From Acanthamoeba sp. SK_2022b (taxonomy: Eukaryota; Discosea; Longamoebia; Acanthamoebidae): a stretch of DNA of 11,527 nucleotides. Numbering within the stretch: the first letter of the stretch is position 1; the number at the start of each line of letters is the position of its first letter. Both the position numbers and the translations under genes were made by a program. The stretch covers positions 1 to 11,527 of the forward strand of contig JANDJZ010001203.1 of assembly GCA_027943245.1 (NCBI GenBank), read 5' to 3'. This document shows positions 1 to 5,962 of the stretch, in pieces. Below the pieces are notes generated by a model. It searched no databases. It was given only the letters and a program-made list of their open reading frames with translations, and was not told where the DNA came from.

Positions 1-49
1 CGAACGAGCAAAGTGGGAAGGCAGGGTCTTGGTCCAGCTCGCGATGCCC

Positions 50-110
50 CAAGTGGGCGGCCATTACCAGGTCGATCGACAAGTGGGCGGCCATTACCAG
101 GTCGATCGAC
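50..110. repeat. 30-bp tandem duplication upstream of the PLAC8 gene
   Basis: Two adjacent identical 30-bp units occupy 50-79 and 80-109 (unit starts caagtgggcggccattacc and ends gtcgatcga). Each unit contains the palindrome tcgatcga. The motif caagtggg recurs nearby at 399-406. The duplication lies about 250 bp upstream of the start of the PLAC8-type gene, so it could carry duplicated promoter elements, but that role is inference only. No convincing gene is visible in 1-300. Confidence 0.85.
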
Positions 111-308
111 ACACAAGGCTCCCTCCGAAGTTCAAGGAGATTCGGTCAAGGGTTCCACAGTCTCCACTTCATGAGGTCAAAGGACCTCTCGCACGATGTG
201 CCTCGAGTAGCTGTGTCACTGTATTTTCCTGGCCGAAAGGAACAGACTTGTGACCAATCCACTGCGCCAGATTGCCTTTAAAGTCCCACCCCGATCGGGC
301 CAACACCA

Positions 309-315
309 ATATAAG
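309..315 (+). promoter_or_regulatory. Probable TATA box of the PLAC8-family gene
   Basis: The sequence caatataagtg lies 47 nt upstream of the ATG at 362. TATA elements at this distance also precede the B12D gene in this window, where the match is stronger. Function is inferred from position and sequence only. Confidence 0.5.
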
Positions 316-361
316 TGCTTCGGGACGCCGTATGTAGAGGACACTACGTGTAGACTCAACA

Positions 362-1085
362 ATGGGCGTGGATGATGGCAGTAGAAATCATGCCGAGCAA
401 GTGGGTCCATCTTCCTCGCAACATGGCCAAGAAATTCGACAGAACGACTACGAGCACGGTCTCTGCAGCTGTTTCGAAGACTGCGAAGTTTGTGCGTGTC
501 TCCTCGTTGTGCCTCCCCCCCTCCTCCCCAAACCGATGCAACCCGTGACTCTCAAGCCTTATTACACGGCTCTGGCCGTGCCATTGTCCGTGAAGGTCTC
601 TGCTCGTGGTTCTGCCCTTGCGTCCAATTCGGCCGAAACTGGGAGCAGCTGACCCAGACCGTACCCTCCCGTCCCTCCTCCAAGCCGAACTACAACTTCC
701 TCGCCTGCTGCGGAACCTACTTGGCGACCACCTCATGCCTCGACGTCTGGTTTCTGTTTCTCCCCTCGGCACGTTCCTCTCCATCACTTGCATGTAGAGC
801 GTGGCGAGGTGAGTGATGTGTCTGCAAAAACGACTAACGGCCTTGGTTTGTGGGAACCGCCAACTCTAGGCCTTGCTTCGCTGGTGGACCAGACGGGAGT
901 TCCGCAAGGGATTGGGCTACCAGGTACGCACAACCCTCCAAAAAACCACAAGTGGTCCACACTTACGATTGAGGGAGGGGCAGGAACGTCCATTCTATGA
1001 CTTCATGAGTGCGCTCTGCTGTCCGTGCTGTATGATCGCCCAGGACGGCAATGAAATAAAAGCTATCATGCGAGGTAGTCGCTAA
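362..1085 (+). CDS. PLAC8-family cysteine-rich protein, four exons
   Basis: The gene encodes a small Cys-rich protein of the PLAC8 family (plant FCR/PCR and animal PLAC8/cornifelin relatives, often membrane-associated). Proposed exons are 362-491, 596-744, 870-923 and 984-1085, giving about 144 residues. Splicing at 491/596 creates GLCSCFEDCEVC-LCSWFCPCVQFGRN, the family's N-terminal Cys block. Exon 3 supplies RREFRKGLGYQ, and exon 4 supplies FMSALCCPCCMIAQDGNEI, the C-terminal CCPCC..AQ block. Introns 1 (gtgcgt...gaag) and 3 (gtacgc...ggcag) are phase-consistent. The exon 2 to exon 3 junction is uncertain: joining 744 to 870 keeps the frame but needs a weak gtctgg donor, while the good gtgagt donor at 809 is out of frame with exon 2. 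The start codon follows a TATA-like box. No family-specific function (metal handling, cell size) can be assigned from sequence. Confidence 0.85.
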
Positions 1086-1395
1086 CGTTTCAGTCGCCCT
1101 CCTTCCACCATGGCAACCCTGGAAGGACAGCACGTTCTGCTGGATGGAATACGCCCAATAGCGAGGCAAGTGTGGGAAGTGGCTCATGTTCGCCCGGGCG
1201 GAGAGCCGACTGCGGGCCCGGCTCTTGCGCCACCAATGAGGAGCTCCGTAAAAAGTCGCCTAAGCCAATGAGACGCCACCCAACCAAGTGCCAGTGGGGC
1301 CCGCAGTCGTTTCGACTTACAACACTACCGTCGAGTGGACGGTGGACTACCACCAAAACCACCAACCAAGCAACTTGTACACTTACTTTACCATC
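1086..1395. other. Intergenic stretch upstream of the secreted-protein gene
   Basis: These 310 bp separate the PLAC8-type stop codon from the next ATG. No gene is supported here. There is no TATA box, but two CCAAT-like boxes occur (accaatgagg near 1231 and gccaatgaga near 1264), followed by a C/A-rich leader (accaccaaaaccaccaacc near 1349) that looks like a 5' untranslated leader. A promoter role is inference. Confidence 0.4.
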
Positions 1396-1926
1396 ATGAA
1401 GATCTTCGTCTTTGCCGTTGTGGCGCTTCTTTTCGTCGCCAGCGCCGCCCAGGCCACCGTCCTGTTCTTCTGCGAGGACAGCCAGTACGACCCCGTCCAG
1501 CCGGCCTTCGCCAACAAGGCGGCCTTCAATGCTGAGCGCGCCAAGTTCCTGGAGTTCAAGGACTACTTCGTGCAGATCACCGAGAACGTCGACCTCGGCA
1601 ACACCACCGTTGAGGCCAATGTGCTGAACCAGCTCAACGCCAAGCTCACCCAGAAGGGCTGGGACAACACCGTCTACAGCTTCACCATCATCCGCTCCAA
1701 CGGCGACATCACCATCGACACCATTCTCGGCGTTAACCCTGACATCGACAACCACGGCGGCCGCTACTCGCTCGGCAAGCCCATGCTCTGCCGTGACTTT
1801 GAGACCGTCGTGTTTGACTACACCTACGTCACCCGCACCGCTCTCCAGTACCGTTTCTGGGCACAGGCCGTCCAGACCTCCATCCAGAAGCAGTTCTTCT
1901 CCTTCAGGTGGAACATCCCGGTCTAG
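1396..1926 (+). CDS. Secreted protein of unknown family, 176 residues
   Basis: I do not recognise a family. The ATG at 1396 is chosen over an upstream in-frame ATG at 1288 because it is followed directly by a signal peptide (MKIFVFAVVALLFVASAAQA) with an AxA cleavage site after residue 20. The mature part is about 156 residues, with two cysteines (Cys26 and Cys132) that could form one disulfide, and one N-glycosylation sequon (Asn69-Thr-Thr). It is rich in aromatic residues and Thr, with alternating patterns such as TVYSFTIIRSNGDITIDTI that suggest beta strands. No membrane anchor follows, so it is probably exported or lysosomal. The gene is intronless, unlike most neighbours, and uses almost only C/G-ending codons, which suggests high expression. 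An AATAAA signal follows 164 nt after the stop. That the gene is real is well supported; its function is unknown. Confidence 0.85.
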   Translation: MKIFVFAVVALLFVASAAQATVLFFCEDSQYDPVQPAFANKAAFNAERAKFLEFKDYFVQITENVDLGNTTVEANVLNQLNAKLTQKGWDNTVYSFTIIRSNGDITIDTILGVNPDIDNHGGRYSLGKPMLCRDFETVVFDYTYVTRTALQYRFWAQAVQTSIQKQFFSFRWNIPV

Positions 1927-2089
1927 TTGACGAGAGATACAACCTTGTTATTGCGTTCTCGATCTTTCCTTGCCAATGAGGATTTTATGTTGGACTCCAG
2001 CCGTCACTTCACCTATTCACTGTTTTTCCTTTCTCGCGTTCCCGCGCCCCTTCACGCGCTCTACTCTTATGTGCAATTCTCGACACCTC

Positions 2090-2095
2090 AATAAA
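2090..2095 (+). terminator. Polyadenylation signal AATAAA of the secreted-protein gene
   Basis: A canonical AATAAA (ctcaataaaatcatc) sits 164 nt downstream of the stop at 1926, after a pyrimidine-rich 3' untranslated region. A T-rich stretch (ttcttttctctcc, cttttt) follows, as expected of a cleavage and polyadenylation region. Confidence 0.65.
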
Positions 2096-2255
2096 ATCAT
2101 CTTCTTTTCTCTCCAACTTTTTAAACGTTTATAAGCATCTTCAATACTGATGTTGAAGGCCAACCACTAGAAGTCGCCGTTGCATAGCAATTTGCTTATA
2201 ATTTTGTAAGATTTCCTCCGATTTCACAGTGTCTAACCCAATGGGCGTTGACGAA

Positions 2256-2758
2256 TGACATGCACTGACATGCATACCTTGATGTGACAACATATTTTGA
2301 TAATTACAGAATCCCAAACTGTCTACAAGGAATGTGGTATGTGCACCAGCATGATGGTGCAGTAATTATGGTGATCAGGCTTTGACCAATAGGAACCTGC
2401 ACTGGTAACTTGACATGCACTGACACTGGTAACTTGACATGCACTGACATGCATACCTTGATGTGACAACATATTTTGATAATTACAGAATCCCAAACTG
2501 TCTACAAGGAATGTGGTATGTGCACCAGCATGATGGTGCAGTAATTATGGTGATCAGGCTTTGACCAATAGGAACCTGCACTGGTAACTTGACATGCACT
2601 GACACTGGTAACTTGACATGCACTGACACACTTACCTTGACGCAACATATTTTGATAATTACAGAATCCCAAACTGTCTACAAGGAATGTGTTATGTGCA
2701 CCAGCATGATGGTGCAGTAATTATGGTGATCAGGCTTTGACCAATAGGAACCTGCACT
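2256..2758. repeat. 179-bp tandem repeat array, 2.8 copies
   Basis: Three copies start at 2256, 2435 and 2614, exactly 179 bp apart; the third is cut short at 2758. Copies 1 and 2 are almost identical, while copy 3 has substitutions and a small deletion near 2629-2646 (cacacttaccttgacgcaac). Each unit contains a 7-bp inverted repeat with a 6-nt loop (tgcacca-gcatga-tggtgca). Each also carries short internal repeats at the unit junction, where cactggtaacttgacatgcactga occurs twice in a row. The array is AT-richer than its surroundings and encodes nothing obvious. No terminal repeats, target-site duplication or transposase are visible, so it is called satellite-like rather than a transposon. 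Confidence 0.9.
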
Positions 2759-3158
2759 TCACGAGACGGCCTATGATGTCTGGATCACGTGCAGTATCTC
2801 GCGCCTCTAGCCAAGTAAAAACCTGGCGCAGTAGGGTTTTTTCAAACAGGCGGCAGGTCAGGGGACGTGCAACAACTATGGCTGGAAGGCGTGCAGGCCT
2901 CTGTTGCGTACGCGACGCGCACGGCAGAATAGCCGAAAGGCACACTCAGACCTTTTTGGGTCTACACCACATTCAGCACATTCCTATCTCCCGGCCCGAT
3001 CCCGTGAAGTGGGTGTTTCGTGCAAATCTTTGGCATTGGCCGCGAAAATGCTTGTGGAGACGTCGGAAATTTCCTACTATTTTCGTCACTCCGATCCAAT
3101 CGATGGAAACATGCACGAAACATGCTACAACTCCCCGTGACTTTTCGTTTTGCTCACC
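2759..3158. other. Intergenic stretch between the repeat array and the B12D gene
   Basis: About 400 bp follow the truncated third repeat. An open frame runs through it from inside the repeat to 3165, but its product is Arg/His-rich, without family resemblance or coding-like codon choice, so it is treated as chance. The 3' end carries the B12D promoter. Confidence 0.4.
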
Positions 3159-3165
3159 TATATAA
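3159..3165 (+). promoter_or_regulatory. TATA box of the B12D gene
   Basis: A consensus tatataa (cacctatataaccgcc) lies 60 nt upstream of the ATG at 3225 and is followed by a C-rich leader with no intervening ATG. This is the strongest TATA match in the window. Confidence 0.75.
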
Positions 3166-3224
3166 CCGCCCGCCCCACCTTGGGTTCATATCAACCCAAC
3201 TCTCTCGCTTCTCTTACGATTACA

Positions 3225-3539
3225 ATGCAACGCGTTTCCTCCACAATGACGATGGCCACCTTCTGCAAGAGGTTCATGCCGCTCGAGGTCTACCCTCTCC
3301 TCGTGCCCCTCGGTTGCGTGTGCAGCTTGGCCGGCTACATGTCGTACCGAACGCTCTCCGGCGCGCCTGACGTGCATGTGTTTGGCAAGAAGCCACGCTT
3401 CGAGACTGGCGAACATCGGGCCGACCCCCACTTCGCCGGCATCCATTCAAAGGCGTCGCGCTTCGATCCGCATCCAGACATGGGCCAGACCGAGGCCGTC
3501 TTCCACCAGAAGTACTCCTCCTCCACGCCCTACTGCTAG
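3225..3539 (+). CDS. B12D / MLRQ-type small mitochondrial protein (NDUFA4-like)
   Basis: This is a 104-residue single-exon protein. Residues 20-51 match the B12D/NADH-ubiquinone reductase MLRQ family pattern: PLEVYPLLVPLGCVCSLAGY is one short hydrophobic helix preceded by Pro-Glu-hydrophobic, and the following YRTLSGAPDV resembles the family's conserved R.L...PDV. In this family the proteins sit in the mitochondrial inner membrane with respiratory complexes (complex I or IV in animals, B12D in plants). The N-terminus has Arg, Lys, Ser and Thr but no acid, compatible with mitochondrial import. The hydrophilic tail (GKKPRFETGEHR to the end) is longer than in animal NDUFA4. The ATG at 3225 is chosen because it is the first after the TATA box; starts at residue 8, 10 or 18 are possible. 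Which respiratory complex it joins cannot be told from sequence. Confidence 0.75.
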   Translation: MQRVSSTMTMATFCKRFMPLEVYPLLVPLGCVCSLAGYMSYRTLSGAPDVHVFGKKPRFETGEHRADPHFAGIHSKASRFDPHPDMGQTEAVFHQKYSSSTPYC

Positions 3540-3855
3540 AGCTCACTTTCGATCGCCGGGCCAACGTCGAACAAGACGGCCTTGCCACTTTTTGTCGGGT
3601 GGGAGTCGAGAGCGGGCAAGATGCAACCCGATGGGTTCGCTGCGTCACTTCCTACCGGCCTCTCCATCTTATTGTACCCTTGGTTAGTTAAAGTAAACAC
3701 GATCATACCGTGTGGGCCCCCGATCCAAGTATTCCACGCATGCGCCTTGGCAAAACCGTTCAGAATTCGCGGTAGGCCCAAACCACCTTGAACAGGGGCG
3801 AGGGTTGCGCGCAGATTCTGAAACGAGAGACGCTGGTTCCACGCACAACCACTTC
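3540..3855. other. Intergenic stretch upstream of PPT1
   Basis: About 316 bp lie between the B12D stop and the PPT1 start. No canonical AATAAA or TATA box is visible. It must contain the 3' untranslated region of the upstream gene and the promoter of the thioesterase gene. No other gene is supported. Confidence 0.4.
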
Positions 3856-4869
3856 ATGAAGATCGCTCTCGTTTGTGCGCTTCTGCTTGGGCTCACGTAT
3901 GCATTTGCCGTTTCCGCCAAACCTCTGCCAGGTCCTGCACAGTCCCCCCAATCCTCTCATCGAGCGCGAAACTCAATCCTCCTTTTTGATCCAACTCTGC
4001 TTCCTTTCCTTCTCCCTATTTGATTTACCCCTTCCGCCTGCCTCTATGCAGTGGTGCTCTGGCACGGCATGGGCGATACGTGCTGCAACCCAGAAAGGTA
4101 CGGGCCACGGCAGCAACGAAGTACACAACGACTGACGCACCCCACGCTACAACTGCACACAAACCGCTACAGCATGGGGTATATCAAGGACCTGATCCAA
4201 CAAAACGTATCGGGCGTGTACGTTTACTCTGTCGAGCTGGGCGGTAACGTGGTGGAGGACCAAACGATGGGTTTCTTCGCCAACATGAACGATCAGGCAC
4301 TGCTTCCTACACGCACAGGCGATTACATTTATTTTATTCTATTTTATTCTATTTTACATATTCTATTTTATTTTACATATTTACATATGTTGATTTTCTT
4401 TATTTATGTAAGAGGTAGCTAAGAGGTGTTTGAACTTCAGGTCCAAGCCGTGTGCGACACGCTCGCGGCTGATCCCAACCTCAAGGGCGGATTCAACGCC
4501 ATCGGCTTCTCCCAGGGCGGCCAGTTCCTCCGCGCCTACACACAGCGCTGCAACAACCCTCCCGTCCATAATATCCTTTCCTCCCTCTAAACATGTTGAG
4601 TGCGTGTGCGTGCATCGTGTCCACTTGCGCGTGTGCGTGTCGTGTTGTGCTGCAATGAGGCGATGTCCTCCCCCCAATTGCCAAGAGGCCTTAACTCGTT
4701 GCCCACACCTGATATCGATCGGCGGACAGCACCAGGGCGTGTTTGGCCTGCCCCACTGCCCGGGCGTCGACTATTCGCTATGCGAATACATCCGCGAGCT
4801 GCTCGACTATGGCGCCTACATCAGCTACATCCAGAACACGCTCGTGCGTCATCTCCGCCCTGGCCTGCG

Positions 4870-4923
<54 letters not shown>

Positions 4924-4948
4924 CGCGCGCGCTCAGGTCCACACAAGC

Positions 4949-5016
<68 letters not shown>

Positions 5017-5631
5017 GAGGTAAGCCACTGACTCTGTGAGGGGTGATCAGGTCCAAGCGCAGTACTGGCAGGATCCGCTCGACCAGGCGGCCTACCTCTC
5101 GGGCAACATCTTCCTGCCCGACATCAACAACGCCCTGCCCACAAAGAACAACACCTACAAGGCCAACTTGGCCTCGCTCAACTCCTTCGTCATGGTTAAG
5201 TTTACTCAGGTACACAGCACAACACACAACTCACAGCACAACGCGTGTGTGCTCACCGCGTGTGCGTGCTCTTTTGGTTGCAGGACTCGATGGTGCAGCC
5301 GCGCGAGAGCGAGTGGTTCGAGTTCTATGCGCCGGGGCAGGACAAGCAGATCGTCCCCCTTCGCAACTCGACCCTGTACCAGGAGGTAGCGTGTCCCGAC
5401 TATGCAATGTTGCGGCATGCGATGACTCCGTTGACACAGCAACCACCCCATGGCGACAACTCACATTCATGTTGTGCAACGCGTGCAATGCCTCGTGGAC
5501 AGGATTGGCTCGGTCTGGCCAAGCTGGACACGGCGGGCCGGCTCCACTTCCTCGAAGTGGATGGCGACCACCTGCAGTTCAGCTCTGCCTGGTTCTTGGA
5601 GCAGATCGTCCAGCCCTACCTGGCCCAGTAA
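3856..5631 (+). CDS. PPT1: Palmitoyl-protein thioesterase 1, eight exons
   Basis: The enzyme removes thioester-linked fatty acyl groups from cysteines of proteins during lysosomal turnover. Exons are 3856-3931, 4052-4097, 4173-4296, 4441-4570, 4707-4843, 5051-5209, 5284-5385 and 5503-5631, giving 300 residues (human PPT1 has 306). All phases agree. A signal peptide spans residues 1 to about 21. Family landmarks in order are [14 protein letters not shown] (26-39), [11 protein letters not shown] with nucleophile Ser106, [13 protein letters not shown] (129-141), catalytic Asp225 in QDSMV, and catalytic His281 in DGDHLQ, so the triad is complete. Sequons NVS, NNT and NST fit a glycosylated lysosomal enzyme. 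Asp225 is the first codon of exon 7. Intron 4 has U12-type AT-AC borders, intron 3 appears to be GC-AG, and intron 5 carries long TG tracts; the other introns are GT-AG. It is unlikely to be PPT2, because the motifs follow PPT1 throughout. Confidence 0.96.
4297..4440 (+). other. PPT1 intron 3: GC-AG intron with an AT-rich core
   Basis: PPT homology requires exon 3 to end in NMNDQ and exon 4 to begin VQAV. The base pair after the final cag is gc (cag/gcactg) and the acceptor is ttcag/gtcc. No GT exists near the boundary that would keep the protein. The middle (about 4325-4390) is a run of ttta/tatt repeats, far more AT-rich than the flanks. A sequencing error changing gt to gc cannot be excluded. 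Confidence 0.75.
4571..4706 (+). other. PPT1 intron 4: U12-type AT-AC intron
   Basis: The intron is 136 nt. Its 5' end reads atatccttt, the U12-type AT-AC donor consensus. Its branch site gccttaact (4688-4696) matches TCCTTAACT at 8 of 9 positions. The likely branch adenosine at 4694 is 12 nt from the terminal cac at 4704-4706, within the tight spacing known for minor-spliceosome introns. Cutting at these borders joins codon a/ac and gives [15 protein letters not shown], exactly the PPT1 family sequence. No GT-AG pair in the region does this. The interior is rich in tg/cg (gtgcgtgtgcgtgc). Confidence 0.93.
4872..5014. repeat. Compound microsatellite (TG)22-(CG)9 ... (TG)32 in PPT1 intron 5
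   Basis: A TG tract at 4872-4915 runs into a GC/CG tract at 4915-4932. Then comes an 18-nt unique spacer (tcaggtccacacaagcac) and a second TG tract at 4951-5014. Together they fill most of the 207-nt intron between gtgcgt at 4844 and the acceptor at 5050. The alternating purine-pyrimidine sequence is of the type that readily adopts left-handed Z-DNA (established for TG and CG repeats). The length is probably polymorphic. Confidence 0.95.
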
Positions 5632-5962
5632 AGCCAGGAGGGTGACGCTTGTGTGTTGTACACAGAATTTATTGGAAAAACAACCATAGAATGGGCAAGG
5701 CGGCTTCCAGCAGGAGGTGGTTCGAACATGACGTTCACAAGAAATGCCAGCATGCAACCACGCCCTCCATTTTCTCCAACGTGGCAGGTGGCAACCGTTC
5801 CTGCGACTTGCGATTCCGACCAGTGCGACCAGCGACTTACGACTGTGCGACCAGCGCCAACTGCTCAGCCACCGGCAAATCACCGCTGGCTATTCAAACG
5901 CCTGGAGTCGGCACATGACTAACAGATTGAGGTTGAAAAAGAACCAATATTACAGCATTTGC
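5632..5962. other. Convergent intergenic region between PPT1 and the surface-protein gene
   Basis: This 331-bp stretch separates two genes that end toward each other. Reading frames through it are short and show no family. It holds two copies of gtgcgaccagcg (5823-5834 and 5845-5856). It must contain the 3' ends of both transcripts. Confidence 0.45.
5668..5673 (-). terminator. Candidate polyadenylation signal AATAAA on the minus strand
   Basis: The plus-strand tttatt reads aataaa on the minus strand (ccaataaattctg). It is 290 nt past the stop of the minus-strand surface-protein gene and only 37 nt past the PPT1 stop on the other strand. If it is used, the two 3' untranslated regions overlap. 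Confidence 0.45.

Noticed and set aside
1090..1755. 221-residue open frame on the minus strand
   Set aside because: It is the antisense shadow of the secreted-protein gene, caused by its strong codon bias.
2256..2758. CRISPR-like array
   Set aside because: The repeat unit is 179 bp without spacers, and the surroundings are eukaryotic.
2737..3165. 142-residue open frame on the plus strand
   Set aside because: It begins inside the third tandem repeat, is rich in Arg and His, has no family resemblance, and ends within the TATA box region of the B12D gene.
4430..5031. Open frames full of Cys-Val or His-Thr repeats on both strands
   Set aside because: They are translations of the TG/CG microsatellite in PPT1 intron 5 and of neighbouring exons in wrong frames.
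5690..5760. Possible tRNA, from a ggttcgaac box
   Set aside because: The T-loop-like box lacks a matching 5-bp stem, and no acceptor stem or A box pairs with it.
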